In this document: positions 1 to 10,735 of the stretch, one piece after another | Numbering within the stretch: position 1 is the first letter of the stretch | How the letters are laid out: each line of letters starts with the position of its first letter | Source of the DNA: Rhodobacter sp. | GTDB lineage: Bacteria > Pseudomonadota > Alphaproteobacteria > Rhodobacterales > Rhodobacteraceae | Reading direction: 5' to 3' | Assembly (NCBI GenBank): GCA_020250125.1 | Contig: JADCEL010000016.1 | Coordinates: 1 to 64,000 of the forward strand | Length of the DNA stretch: 64,000 bases | Translations under genes and position numbers: made by a program | Notes under the pieces: generated by a model | What the model was told of the DNA's origin: nothing | The model's database searches: none | What the model saw: only the letters and a program-made list of their open reading frames with translations

Positions 1-111
1 ACACGGCGGCTTCGCGGTCGGATCCGCCCTGCTCCAGCAGCTTGCGCGACCGCAGACGCCGGTCGGGGCGGAAAATGCTTGTCCAGAGATCGGTTTCAGG
101 CGATCTTCACG

Positions 112-474
112 TCAGTCGGCATGCCACTTGGGGAATGTCGGCTCAAGTTCATCATTCTTGGCAAGACGGGTCCCGATCTGCTCCACTGTAAGAAAGAGCG
201 CATCCGGCCCGTTCAGCATGTAGGGCTGCCACGGTTTTTCATGCACATAGGGGGCGATGCGGAAGACCCCCGGCTCCAGCCCCTTCGTTTCTGCGTATCG
301 CCAGAGCGTGTAGGAACCGAACATGATCACCGCCTTGCGGTCGCTGATCTGCGGCTCTGGATCAAGCTCGCCGACAAAGGGGACAACCTTGTGCCATGAA
401 TGGAGAATTCCGAGTCTTTCCAGGGCATGCGCCAGTTTCTGTGTGTCCTCGAAAGCTTGAAGAATCCACTGCAT
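112..474 (-). pseudogene. ATP-grasp (DUF4343-like) protein, apparently truncated at its C-terminus
   Basis: ORF MQWILQAFEDTQKLAHALERLGILHSWHKVVPFVGELDPEPQ...FRIAPYVHEKPWQPYMLNGPDALFLT resembles the N-terminal part of DUF4343-type ATP-grasp proteins, but it stops at 120 aa. Confidence 0.45.
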
Positions 475-874
475 ATTGTCTCATGCTCCATCAGGCGCTG
501 TAGCGCGGGATACCACGTCGTCATAGCTAGGCCAATGAAGGGCAGGCAGCTTGCGACCACCTTCCAGGCATTATGCCCGCCACCCGGAGGGACCGACGGT
601 TCGGCCCCGGACAGGATCGCGCTACGGGCGTTCAACGGGTTGCACGTCATGCCCGTCGGACTGATATCCAGTGCCGGATGCCACAAAGGGCTTGGCGCAC
701 CATAGCCTGGGCTGTAAAACCCTGCCATGGTGGCCAGACGCATCCAAATCTGCTGCGGCATTCCCTGCTGACATCCGTCGGGCGGGCCGGTCTTTTCGTT
801 TCCAAACCAGAACGAAGTTGCTAAGCCCTTCCGGCACGCGCCGAACGGCACCGCTTGCGCAAGGGGACGGGACG

Positions 875-2332
875 ATGACAACAATCAGGCTGCACAATAC
901 GAAGACGCGCCGCAAGGAAGACTTCGTGCCCATCGACCCTGCGAATGTGCGCATGTACGTCTGCGGCCCCACCGTCTGGGACCGCGCGCATCTGGGCAAT
1001 GCCCGCCCGGTGGTGGTGTTCGACGTGCTGTTCCGCCTGCTGCGGCATGTCTACCGGCCGGATCATGTGACCTATGTGCGCAACATCACGGATGTGGATG
1101 ACAAGATCAACGCCGAGGCGCTGCGGCGGCGGCAGGCGGGTGCCCCCGGCACGCTGGAAGAGCTGATCCACCAGCGGACCGAAGAAACCATCGCCTGGTA
1201 TCATGCCGACATGGATGCGCTGGGCGCGCTGCGACCGACCTTTGAACCGCGCGCGACGGAATACATCGGCCCGATGGTGGCGATGATCGAAGCCCTGATC
1301 GCGCGCGGCCATGCCTATGCGGCCGAGGGCCATGTGCTGTTCGATGTGCGCAGTTATGCCGCCTATGGCCGCCTGTCGGGCCGGTCGGTGGATGACATGA
1401 TCGCGGGCGCGCGGGTCGAGGTGGCCCCGTTCAAGCGTGACCCGATGGATTTCGTGCTGTGGAAACCGTCCGACCCCGAAACCCCCGGCTGGAACAGCCC
1501 CTGGGGCCGGGGCCGCCCCGGCTGGCATATCGAATGCAGCGCCATGAGCCATGAACTGCTTGGCCCCGCCTTCGACATCCACGGCGGCGGCATCGACCTG
1601 CAATTCCCCCACCACGAGAATGAAATCGCCCAAAGCCGCTGCGCCCACCCGGACGAAGGCTTCGCCCAGGTCTGGCTGCACAACGAGATGCTTCAGGTCG
1701 AGGGCAAGAAAATGTCCAAGTCGCTGGGCAACTTCTTCACGGTGCGGGATTTGCTGGATCAGGGCGTGCCGGGCGAGGTGATCCGGTTCGTGCTGCTGGG
1801 TACGCATTATTCCAAGCCGATGGACTGGACGGCAGAGAAGGCGAACCAGGCTGCTTCAACCCTGCGGAAGTGGTGGGAAATTGTTTCTGGTGGCGAAGCT
1901 GCGCCATACCCTTCACCCGCTGTAATCAAAGGGCTTGCCGACGACCTCAACACTGCTGGCGCAATCGCTGTGCTCCACATGTTGGCGAATGCGGGAGACG
2001 CTTCGGCGCTCCTTGCTTCTGCACGTCTGCTCGGGCTGCTGGAAGAAGGGGCGGGTGGCTGGACCGCGCCGATAACCGGGTCTGGATTCATTTCCATCGC
2101 TGGACCAGTTGTACAGGCCGTTGGAACTGTCAGCCCACCGCCATTCCAGCCCCTTATCGATGCTTTGTTGAAGCAACGCGCTGAAGCCCGCAGAACGAAG
2201 GATTTCGTAAAGGCGGACGAGATCCGGGCTAGCCTTGCTGTGATTGGCTTGCTCATCACCGACAGTTCAATTGGCCAAGAATACACATTCGCGCCCGGCT
2301 TTGACCCGGCAAAGCTTTGGACTCTGAAATGA
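875..2332 (+). CDS. cysS: Cysteinyl-tRNA synthetase
   Basis: [72 protein letters not shown] and KMSKSLGNF motifs. Confidence 0.96.
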   Translation: MTTIRLHNTKTRRKEDFVPIDPANVRMYVCGPTVWDRAHLGNARPVVVFDVLFRLLRHVYRPDHVTYVRNITDVDDKINAEALRRRQAGAPGTLEELIHQRTEETIAWYHADMDALGALRPTFEPRATEYIGPMVAMIEALIARGHAYAAEGHVLFDVRSYAAYGRLSGRSVDDMIAGARVEVAPFKRDPMDFVLWKPSDPETPGWNSPWGRGRPGWHIECSAMSHELLGPAFDIHGGGIDLQFPHHENEIAQSRCAHPDEGFAQVWLHNEMLQVEGKKMSKSLGNFFTVRDLLDQGVPGEVIRFVLLGTHYSKPMDWTAEKANQAASTLRKWWEIVSGGEAAPYPSPAVIKGLADDLNTAGAIAVLHMLANAGDASALLASARLLGLLEEGAGGWTAPITGSGFISIAGPVVQAVGTVSPPPFQPLIDALLKQRAEARRTKDFVKADEIRASLAVIGLLITDSSIGQEYTFAPGFDPAKLWTLK

Positions 2333-2394
2333 TGCGGTGTGACTCCAGTTGTGCAAGTAGGGGGGGCTGTCTGCCCCCCTCGGCCTGCGGCCTC

Positions 2395-2530
2395 ACCCCC
2401 CGAGGATATTTCCGAACAGAAAATGGACCTTTAGAGGTTCAGTCAGGCCTGGCTGCACCATTTGGGATGGACGCGCAGCCCGGCCACTACCCCCATTTTC
2501 TGTTCGCAAGTATCCCACGGGGGTGCGGGG
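2395..2530. repeat. Imperfect long inverted repeat in the cysS-cimA spacer
   Basis: ccccccgaggatatttccgaacagaaaatgg (about 2396-2426) pairs with ccattttctgttcgcaagtatcccacggggg (about 2493-2523). Confidence 0.6.
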
Positions 2531-2669
2531 GTGTGAAACCCCCGCTGCGACGGCCCGGCCCAGAGCACGGCCAAAGTCTTGGCAATCCATTAAGACACTC
2601 TTGTAATGTATTGAAAAGTCGTATTTCGCCTTCTGTCCCACGGTGGGCAAACCGCAACGGACACCCCGG

Positions 2670-4304
2670 ATGACCCGCGAACGCCTTTCCCTCTTCGACA
2701 CCACCCTGCGTGACGGGCAGCAGACCCAAGGGGTGCAGTTCTCCACCGCTGAAAAGCGCCAGGTCGCGGCGGCGCTGGATGCGCTGGGGGTCGATTACAT
2801 CGAAGGCGGCTGGCCGGGGGCCAATCCGACCGACAGCGAATTCTTCGCCGGGGCCCCCCGGACCCGCGCCACGATGACCGCCTTCGGCATGACCCGGCGC
2901 GTCGGCCGGTCGGCGGAAAACGACGATGTTCTGGCCGCCGTGCTGGATGCGGGTACCCCTGCCGTCTGTCTGGTGGGCAAGGCGCATGACTTTCATGTGA
3001 CCACCGCGCTGGGCGTCACGCTGGACGAGAATCTGGCCGCGATCCGCACCTCTTTCGCGCATCTGCGCACAAAGGGGCGCGAAGCCATTCTGGATGCCGA
3101 GCATTTCTTCGACGGCTACCGCGCCAATCCCGCCTATGCCCTGGCCTGCCTGCGCGCGGCCCTGGACGAAGGCGCACGCTGGGTCGTGCTGTGCGACACC
3201 AATGGCGGCACCCTGCCCGCCGAAGTGGGGCGGATCACCGCCGAGGTGGTGGCGGCCGGCGTGCCGGGCGACCGGCTGGGCATCCACTGCCATGACGACA
3301 CCGGCAATGCCGTGGCCAATTCGCTGGCGGCGGTGGATGCGGGCGCACGCCAGATTCAGGGCACGCTGAACGGCCTGGGCGAACGCTGCGGCAACGCGAA
3401 CCTGACCACGCTGATCCCGACGCTGCTGCTGAAGGAACCCTATGCCAGCCGGTTTGACACCGGGGTCACGCCTGCGGCGCTGGCCGGTCTGACGCGCATC
3501 AGCCGGATGCTGGACGATGTGCTCAACCGGGTGCCGCAGCGGGCCGCGCCTTACGTCGGCGCTTCGGCCTTTGCGCACAAGGCGGGGCTGCATGCCTCGG
3601 CCATCCTGAAAGACCCGGCGACCTATGAACATGTTGCCCCGGACCTGGTCGGCAATGCCCGCGTGATCCCGATGAGCAATCAGGCCGGGCAATCCAACCT
3701 GCGCGCGCGCCTGCTTGCCGCCGGAATAAAGGCTGATCCGAACGACCCGCGCCTGCAACGCATCCTCGAGGTGGTCAAGGAACGCGAGGATCAGGGCTAT
3801 GCCTATGACGGTGCGCAGGCCAGTTTCGAACTGGTGGCGCGGGCCGAACTGGGCCTGCTGCCGACCTTCTTCGAGGTCAAGCGCTACCGCGTGACGGTGG
3901 AACGGCGCAAGAACAAGTATGACCGCATGGTCAGCCTGTCCGAGGCGGTGGTCGTGGTGAAGATCGGCTCCGCCAAGATGCTGTCGGTCAGCGAAAGCAT
4001 GGACGAGGCGGGCACCGACCGCGGGCCGGTCAACGCGCTGGCCAAGGCGCTGGCCAAGGACCTGGGGCCTTATCAGGCGGTGATCGATGATCTGAGGCTG
4101 GTCGATTTCAAGGTTCGGATTACCCAGGGCGGCACCGAGGCGGTGACACGGGTGATCATCGATTCCGAAGACAGCGCCGGGCGGCGCTGGTCCACCGTGG
4201 GGGTTTCGGCCAATATCGTGGACGCAAGCTTCGAGGCGCTGCTGGATGCGATCCAGTGGAAACTGATCCGCGACGTGGGCCGGCCGGTGGAGCAGCCCGC
4301 GTGA
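2670..4304 (+). CDS. cimA: Citramalate synthase
   Basis: MTRERLSLFDTTLRDGQQTQGVQFS...EGGWPGANPTDSEFF; LeuA/CimA family including the C-terminal regulatory-domain region. Confidence 0.93.
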   Translation: MTRERLSLFDTTLRDGQQTQGVQFSTAEKRQVAAALDALGVDYIEGGWPGANPTDSEFFAGAPRTRATMTAFGMTRRVGRSAENDDVLAAVLDAGTPAVCLVGKAHDFHVTTALGVTLDENLAAIRTSFAHLRTKGREAILDAEHFFDGYRANPAYALACLRAALDEGARWVVLCDTNGGTLPAEVGRITAEVVAAGVPGDRLGIHCHDDTGNAVANSLAAVDAGARQIQGTLNGLGERCGNANLTTLIPTLLLKEPYASRFDTGVTPAALAGLTRISRMLDDVLNRVPQRAAPYVGASAFAHKAGLHASAILKDPATYEHVAPDLVGNARVIPMSNQAGQSNLRARLLAAGIKADPNDPRLQRILEVVKEREDQGYAYDGAQASFELVARAELGLLPTFFEVKRYRVTVERRKNKYDRMVSLSEAVVVVKIGSAKMLSVSESMDEAGTDRGPVNALAKALAKDLGPYQAVIDDLRLVDFKVRITQGGTEAVTRVIIDSEDSAGRRWSTVGVSANIVDASFEALLDAIQWKLIRDVGRPVEQPA

Positions 4305-5077
4305 CGGTGGCCGCCTGCGCCGCGCTGGTGGAGCGTGGCGATCCGGACCGGTTCCTTGCGGTGATGGCGGCCCCGGTGGCGGCACGGGCACCGCTTCTTG
4401 TGCTGTATGCCTTCAACCTGGAGGTGGCCCGCGCCCCCTGGGTGACGCAAGAGGCGATGATCGCCGAGATGCGGCTGCAATGGTGGCGCGACACGGTCGC
4501 GGCCATGGCAGGGCCGGGGCCTGTGCGCGAGCATGAGGTGGCAGCCCCGCTGGCCGAGGTGGTGCGCGGCCGGCGTCTGCCGCTGGCGGTCATTGACAGG
4601 CTGATCGAGGCCCGGCGCTGGGACATCTACCGCGACCCTTTCGAAGACCGGGCTGCTTTTGATGCCTATCTGGAAGACACCGGGGCGGGGTTGATGTGGC
4701 TGGCCGCATCCGCCCTTGGCGCCCCGCCGGAGGTCGAGCCTGCGGCCCGTGCGGCGGGCTGGGCGGCGGGTCTTGCCGCCTTCCTGCGCGCCGTGCCGGA
4801 ACTGGAGGCCCGCGGGCGGCGGCCCCTGGTCGACACCCGGGCCGGGGCCGTGGCCGGGCTGGCCCGGGACGGTCTGGCGCGGCTGGCCGATGCCAGAAGG
4901 GTGCGGGGCCGGGTGCCGCCGGGTGCCCGGGCGGCGTTCCTGTCCGGCTGGCAGACCGAGGCGCTGTTGCGCCAGGTGCTGGCCGACCCGCGCCGGGTGG
5001 CCGAAGGCAGGCTGGGCCTATCCGAATTTGCCCGCAGGGGCGGACTGGTCTGGGCGGCGATCACCGGCCGCTGGTAG
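4301..5077 (+). CDS. Squalene/phytoene synthase family protein
   Basis: GTG start overlapping the cimA stop; RAPLLVLYAFNLEVARAPWVTQEAMIAEMRLQWWRDTV and ARRWDIYRDPF are typical of the family. Confidence 0.8.
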   Translation: MTVAACAALVERGDPDRFLAVMAAPVAARAPLLVLYAFNLEVARAPWVTQEAMIAEMRLQWWRDTVAAMAGPGPVREHEVAAPLAEVVRGRRLPLAVIDRLIEARRWDIYRDPFEDRAAFDAYLEDTGAGLMWLAASALGAPPEVEPAARAAGWAAGLAAFLRAVPELEARGRRPLVDTRAGAVAGLARDGLARLADARRVRGRVPPGARAAFLSGWQTEALLRQVLADPRRVAEGRLGLSEFARRGGLVWAAITGRW

Positions 5078-5617
5078 GCAGGGCCGTGGTACCGGGTCTG
5101 CACAAAGATATCAAAGGGTTACACCTGCACTGCGCGGCGGCTTGCGAACCGGGCCGCACCCGCTTGGGACCGGTCAGGAACGCACCGCGCCGGGGCATCC
5201 GTCATCCCGGAGGGTGGCCGTCCGGTCTGTTATCCGCGCCGAAGTCCGCCCTTGCGGCGGCATCCGGCCGTCCCCCGAAAACGCAAAAGCGCAGGGGCAC
5301 GGCCCTGGCCCCCGGCCACCCCTTGGGACACAAGGCCCCCGGCGGCCGGGACGCAGCCACAGCCCGCCCCGGCCCGGTGCAAGGGAAGGGAAAGATGATT
5401 CGCTGCCTTCGAATCGGCAGTTTGCGGTGCGCTTCGGGCCTCCGTACGCCCCCCGGCGTCACATGTCGAGGTTGATCGCCCAAAGCCGAGGATTGTAACC
5501 CGTCCCGCCACTGGTGCAACGCCGCCACAGGGCGGCGTCTTTCGGAAATTTCGAAAGTGTTAACCATGCTTGGCGTTTGAACGCCGCGCAGGAACTGTCT
5601 AGCCGCAGAAGCAAGGC

Positions 5618-8600
5618 ATGGTGAAACCACCTGTGCCGAGCCAGCTTCTTGCGGTGAGAAAAGTGCTCCGAAGTGCAATTCTTGTTGCGTCCGCGCTTGT
5701 CGGACTGTCAACGCCTGTGCTGTCACAGGGGTTGCCGACCCATGACTGGGTGGTGAACGTCGAAAACGAGGGGTCCAACATCCTGCCGGCGGGAAGTCTG
5801 GCGGCATACGTTGTTACAGTGGACAACGAGCCGGGCACATCCGCGCCTGCCACAGTCATCAATATCCCTGTTCCCGCCACAACGACCTTCGCCGGTGCCA
5901 CCGGCACGATCACGGGCTGCGCGGTTTCGGCTGGCGTCGTAAGCTGCACCGTGCCGGCGCTGGCCCCTGCTTCGCGCGCAGACATGGTGATCCGGTTTGC
6001 GACCGTCGAAGAGGGGGTGATCGCGGTGACCCCGACCATTCCTGCACCCGACGCCGACCCGGTCAACAACACCGAGACGGTGACGACGACGATCACCAAA
6101 GGTGCCGACATCGATTTGTCAATCACCGGGCCGGACACGGCGGCGGCAGGAAGCAGGGTCAGTTATGTGATCACGGTGAAGAATCTCGGTCCCTATGATG
6201 CGGACAGCTTCGAGTTTGATTTCCCGGTTCCGACCGGCCTGGGCGCGATTGCCCCGCCGCCGGGATGCACGCTGTCGGGAAGCAGCTATTTCTGCTCCGG
6301 GCTGGCGCTGGCCCCGAATCTGTCGCGGACATTCACCTTCAGCGGGACGCTGGGCGTCGAGTCGTTATCGACCGTCACGCTGTCGGCCAGCCTTACAGAG
6401 AGCATGCCGCTTGACCCCAATTCCGGTAATGACAGTGCGGTCAAGAATACCGCCGTGACGGCGGGCAGCGACGTGAAGGTCACCAAGTCCCGCGCCCCGT
6501 CCGGAATATTGACCGTGGGGCAGACCGTGACCTTCACGCTGACCCCAAGCTACAGCGGCGACGTGCCGAACGACCTGACGATGGAAGACACGCTGCCGGA
6601 GAATTATTCGCTGGTCGCAGTCACGCCTGCGCCCGGCAGCGACTGGACCTGTGAAACGGCCGGGCAGACCGTCAGCTGCGACAAGCCGTCGGGGTCGGTG
6701 GCGGGGCTGAATGTTCCGCTGGGGGTCGTGACGCTTGAGGTCCGGGTTGTTGCGCAGGGCACCCCCGTGAACGAGGTGGTGATCGCGTCCGCCCAGCCCT
6801 TCGATCCTGATCTGACCAACAATCGGGCGACCGATGGCGGTGCCACAATCCAGCCGCCACTGATAGACTCCATAGACCTTGCCATCCGCAAGACAGGCCC
6901 GAATCCGCCGCTGGTCGTGGTGGGAAACAGCTACAACTTCCAGCTCAGCGCGCAGAATCTGGGAACCGTGGGCTTCTACGGCACAGTCCAGATCGAGGAA
7001 CTTGTTCCGGCGGGCCTGACTGTGACCGCGATCAGCGGGGGCCCGACCTGGACCTGCACACCCCCCACTGCCCTTCCGCTTGCCGGACCGGCGACAATCC
7101 CCTGCCTGCGGGTCTATACGCAGGCCAATCCGCTGGCACCGAATGCCACGACGCAGCCCGGCATCACCGTGACAGCGACGGTCACGGCAAGCGGCCCCAT
7201 CAGAAACGGTGCGCGGGTGACCGCCATCGGGGGCAATCTGCCGGACCTTGTTGAGGAGAATGATGAGACCCAGTTCGAAGTCGGCGGCAGCAATCCGGGG
7301 GACGCGGCCGATATCAGTATCCTCAAGACGGCGCGGAATGCGACCGTGGACGCGGGCGAGGTGCAGATCTATGACCTGCAGATCGTCAACAGCGGCCCAA
7401 GCGCCTCAACCTCGGTGACGTTGATCGATGATCTGACCAGGCTGATCAACACCAATACCTCCGGGCCGAATGCCGGCTATGTCTCGACGGTGGTCACACC
7501 GGGAGATGCCTCGGGGATGACCTGTTCTGTCGCTCCGGTCGGGCAGGCGGTACGGCAAACCTGCAACATCACCACCTTGCCGGTCTGCACGGTCAACGCC
7601 AATTGCCCCACGCTTGTAGTAACGGTCAGACCGGGGGGCAATGGCGGACCCCGGACGAACACCGCCACCGTGGACTCCGCGGTCACGGCCGACCCCAACC
7701 GGGCCAACAACGCCGCCACAGCCGGTTTCACGGTCAACCCGCGCGCGGATGTGACGGTACAAAAGACCGCCACGCCCGATCCCGTTCGGGCCGGGCAGAA
7801 CCTGATCTACGTGATAACCGCCAGGAACCTGGCGAACGGGCTGAGTGCCGCCGGCAATGTCACGATCACGGACATCCTTGCAGACGATCTGACGTTCCTG
7901 TCCGCTGTTGCCTCCAAGGGAGGGCCCTGTGCCAGCACGCCGATACCCGGCAGCGTGACCAGTGCGGCCGGAAACAACAACCGCATCGAATGCAATCTGG
8001 GCACCCTGAACAACGGCACGCAGCAAACCGTGACCGTCACGCTGCGGCCGAACCAGAGTTTCAGGGGCACCAGCCTGACAAACACGGTTGACGTGACCAC
8101 CTCGACCACCGAGACGGATACGCTGAATAACCGTGCTTCCGTCACGACCCGGGTGATCGACCCGCGCTTTGATCTTCTGGTCGGCAAGACCGACAGCGTG
8201 GACCCTGTGACCGTGGGTGATGACACGGTCTATGCCATTCGGGTCCGTAACCTCGGCCCGTCCGCGGCCGAGGCTGTTTTGGTCGTTGACACACTCCCGG
8301 CAGCCTTCCTCAGTTTTCAATCCCTGACGGCACCACCCGACGCGACCTGTGCGGTTGCCGCCACAAGCGATGTTGTCGGCGGAACGCTGAGCTGTTCCTT
8401 TCCCTTCCTTGCGGCGGACGAGATCCGGGATATCGAGGTGACGATGCGCGGTGTGGCGCGGGGCGTCGCTGTCAACGCTGTCGAGGTTTCTGCCGACGGG
8501 TCTGACCAGTTCGACATTCAGCCGCTTAACAACACGGCCAGTCAGAATACCACCGTCCGCAGCCGCGTGGATGTGGAGGTGACAGGCAAGGTGCCCAGCA

Positions 8601-10735
8601 CGCCCTCCCCGGTGATCGGCGAGACCTTTGCCTTCACGATCCGCGTGACCAACCTTGAGGGGCCGGTGCTGTCCGAGGCCGACAATGTCGTGCTTGGCGA
8701 TACCTTGCCTGCCGGCATGGTCATGGCGGGTGTGCCCGGTGCCACGGTGGTGAACGGGACAACCACCGCGCTGGTATGCGCCGTGACGGGGGTTAACGCC
8801 GGTTTCACCTGCAATTTCGGGACGATGTCGGCGGGTGGGATCGTGGACGTGGTGGTGCCGGTTCGGGTGCAGGCCGTCACCTCCAGCCCGCAGACCTTTG
8901 ACAACACCGCTGCGGTTACGACAACATCCGGCGACCAGAACCTGGCCAACAACAGCGCTTCGGGGTCGGTCACCGTGACGCAGAACGCCCCCCCGGCGAT
9001 TGCGCTGGTCAAGACCGTCAGCACTGCGGGGCTGTCAACGCCCGCGCAGGCGGGCGAGGTGCTGACCTATGCCTTCAGCGTCACCAACACCGGCGGGCTG
9101 ACGCTGCGCGATGTGACGCTGACCGACGACAGCCTGCCGGGGGTGGTGATTTCGGGCGGGCCGATTGCGAGCCTGGCCCCCGGAGCGGTGGATTCCACCA
9201 CCTTTACCGGGACCTATGCCCTGACCCAGGCCGATCTGGACCTGGGACGGGTCAGCAACTCGGCCGAGGTCACCGGCACCTTTACCACCCCCACCGGCGG
9301 GGCCGATACGGTAACGGACACCTCGGGAACCGCAGTGGACAATGACGACCCGACCGAGGTCGATCTGCCGTCCGCTGCGGCCATTGCCGTGGTCAAGACG
9401 GCGGACATCAGCCGGATGACCACGCCGACGCAGCCGGGCGATGTCATCATCTACCGCTTTGCCGTGACCAACACCGGCAATGTCACGCTGACCGGCGTGA
9501 CGCTGGCCGATCCGCTGCCGGGCCTGACCCTGACCGGCGGGCCGATCACGGCCCTGGCCCCCGGCGTCACCGATACCACCACCTTTACCGGCACCTATGC
9601 CGTGACCCAGGCCGATCTGGAATCCGAGCAGGTGGTGAACCAGGCCACGGTCACCGGCAACCCGCCCACCGGCCCGCCGGCGACCGGCCTGTCAGGCACC
9701 AGCCTGACCAACAACAGCCCGACAGTGGTGCCGCTGACCTACACCCCGGACGTGACCGCCACCAAAACCGCCAGCACCGACCGTGTGATCATCGGCGACA
9801 GCCTGACCTACACGCTGACCTTCACCTCCAACAGCCTGGGCACGCTGCGCAACGTCACCGTGATCGACGTGCTGCCCGTGGGCCTTGTCTATACCCCCGG
9901 CACCGCCACGGTGGGCGGCGTGGCGATGGACCCGCAGGTTGCCGGGCGGACCCTGCGCTGGGCCGGCCAGACCATCGGCCCGAAACAATCCCTGACCGTC
10001 AAACTGGGCGTGCGCGTGACCGGGGCCGCGCCCTGGGGCGAACTGGAAAACCGGACCTGGCTCGAAGGCAGCAGCGGCGCGCGCTTTTCCAACATCGCCA
10101 CCGCAATCATCGTGCGCGAGCCGGAAGCGGTCTTTGACTGCGCCGATATCATCGGCAAGGTCTTTGACGACCGCAACCGCAACGGCACCCAGGATGCGCC
10201 GGACGGATCAGGGGCCGGGGCGACAGAGCCGGGTCTGCCGGCGGTGCGCGTGGTGACGACGCGCGGCTATGTCATCACCACCGATGAATTCGGACGCTTC
10301 CATGTGCCCTGCGCCGAGCTGCCGCGCCAGATGGGGTCGAATTTCACCCTCAAGCTGGATACACGGTCCTTGCCCACGGGCTACCGGCTGACCACCGAAA
10401 ACCCGCGCACGATCCGCGTCACGCCGGGCAAGATGGCCAAGGTGAATTTCGGCGTCAGCCTGTCGCGCGTGGTGCGGATCGATCTGGCGGCCCCCGCCTT
10501 TACCGCCGAAGGGCAGCCGACGGCGGCGCTGCAACAGGGCGTCGCGGGGCTGGTCGCACAGCTTCAGGCAGAGCCTTCGGTGCTGCGGCTGAACTACAGG
10601 CTGACCGGGGAAAGCGATGCCGTCGCGCGCAAGCGGCTGGACCGGGTCGAGGCGCTGGTGCGCAGCGCCTGGCAGGATCAGGGCACGCGGCTGCGGGTTG
10701 AACGCACGCTGCAACGCGCCGGGGACGCGCCATGA
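5618..10735 (+). CDS. Large secreted protein with about 11 DUF11-type repeats, a SdrD-B-like domain and a C-terminal OmpA-like tail
   Basis: N-terminal signal peptide (VRKVLRSAILVASALVGLSTPVLSQ). Repeats of the type DVTVQKTATPDPVRAGQNLIYVITARNL...NVTITDIL; near the C-terminus CADIIGKVFDDRNRNGTQDAPDGSGAGATEPGLPAVRV. Confidence 0.88.
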   Translation: MVKPPVPSQLLAVRKVLRSAILVASALVGLSTPVLSQGLPTHDWVVNVENEGSNILPAGSLAAYVVTVDNEPGTSAPATVINIPVPATTTFAGATGTITGCAVSAGVVSCTVPALAPASRADMVIRFATVEEGVIAVTPTIPAPDADPVNNTETVTTTITKGADIDLSITGPDTAAAGSRVSYVITVKNLGPYDADSFEFDFPVPTGLGAIAPPPGCTLSGSSYFCSGLALAPNLSRTFTFSGTLGVESLSTVTLSASLTESMPLDPNSGNDSAVKNTAVTAGSDVKVTKSRAPSGILTVGQTVTFTLTPSYSGDVPNDLTMEDTLPENYSLVAVTPAPGSDWTCETAGQTVSCDKPSGSVAGLNVPLGVVTLEVRVVAQGTPVNEVVIASAQPFDPDLTNNRATDGGATIQPPLIDSIDLAIRKTGPNPPLVVVGNSYNFQLSAQNLGTVGFYGTVQIEELVPAGLTVTAISGGPTWTCTPPTALPLAGPATIPCLRVYTQANPLAPNATTQPGITVTATVTASGPIRNGARVTAIGGNLPDLVEENDETQFEVGGSNPGDAADISILKTARNATVDAGEVQIYDLQIVNSGPSASTSVTLIDDLTRLINTNTSGPNAGYVSTVVTPGDASGMTCSVAPVGQAVRQTCNITTLPVCTVNANCPTLVVTVRPGGNGGPRTNTATVDSAVTADPNRANNAATAGFTVNPRADVTVQKTATPDPVRAGQNLIYVITARNLANGLSAAGNVTITDILADDLTFLSAVASKGGPCASTPIPGSVTSAAGNNNRIECNLGTLNNGTQQTVTVTLRPNQSFRGTSLTNTVDVTTSTTETDTLNNRASVTTRVIDPRFDLLVGKTDSVDPVTVGDDTVYAIRVRNLGPSAAEAVLVVDTLPAAFLSFQSLTAPPDATCAVAATSDVVGGTLSCSFPFLAADEIRDIEVTMRGVARGVAVNAVEVSADGSDQFDIQPLNNTASQNTTVRSRVDVEVTGKVPSTPSPVIGETFAFTIRVTNLEGPVLSEADNVVLGDTLPAGMVMAGVPGATVVNGTTTALVCAVTGVNAGFTCNFGTMSAGGIVDVVVPVRVQAVTSSPQTFDNTAAVTTTSGDQNLANNSASGSVTVTQNAPPAIALVKTVSTAGLSTPAQAGEVLTYAFSVTNTGGLTLRDVTLTDDSLPGVVISGGPIASLAPGAVDSTTFTGTYALTQADLDLGRVSNSAEVTGTFTTPTGGADTVTDTSGTAVDNDDPTEVDLPSAAAIAVVKTADISRMTTPTQPGDVIIYRFAVTNTGNVTLTGVTLADPLPGLTLTGGPITALAPGVTDTTTFTGTYAVTQADLESEQVVNQATVTGNPPTGPPATGLSGTSLTNNSPTVVPLTYTPDVTATKTASTDRVIIGDSLTYTLTFTSNSLGTLRNVTVIDVLPVGLVYTPGTATVGGVAMDPQVAGRTLRWAGQTIGPKQSLTVKLGVRVTGAAPWGELENRTWLEGSSGARFSNIATAIIVREPEAVFDCADIIGKVFDDRNRNGTQDAPDGSGAGATEPGLPAVRVVTTRGYVITTDEFGRFHVPCAELPRQMGSNFTLKLDTRSLPTGYRLTTENPRTIRVTPGKMAKVNFGVSLSRVVRIDLAAPAFTAEGQPTAALQQGVAGLVAQLQAEPSVLRLNYRLTGESDAVARKRLDRVEALVRSAWQDQGTRLRVERTLQRAGDAP
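8989..9750 (+). repeat. Tandem duplicated DUF11 module recognisable at DNA level (two copies)
   Basis: Copies such as gggccgattgcgagcctggcccccgg...accacctttaccgggacctatgccctgacccaggccgatctgga and gggccgatcacggccctggcccccgg...accacctttaccggcacctatgccgtgacccaggccgatctgga. Confidence 0.7.

Noticed and set aside
327-884. 185-aa minus-strand ORF upstream of cysS
   Set aside because: No recognisable family and overlaps the better-supported ATP-grasp-like frame; kept open but not reported as a gene.
2487-4391. 634-aa minus-strand ORF
   Set aside because: Antisense to cimA; composition artefact.
5078-5617. Small ORFs and possible ncRNA upstream of the DUF11 gene
   Set aside because: ORFs are low-complexity and overlap in several frames; only a terminator-like hairpin (cgccgcc-aca-gggcggcg, near 5521) is visible, with no clear RNA family.
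8989-9750. Tandem repeats as mobile element or CRISPR
   Set aside because: They are in-frame protein modules (DUF11), not intergenic repeats.
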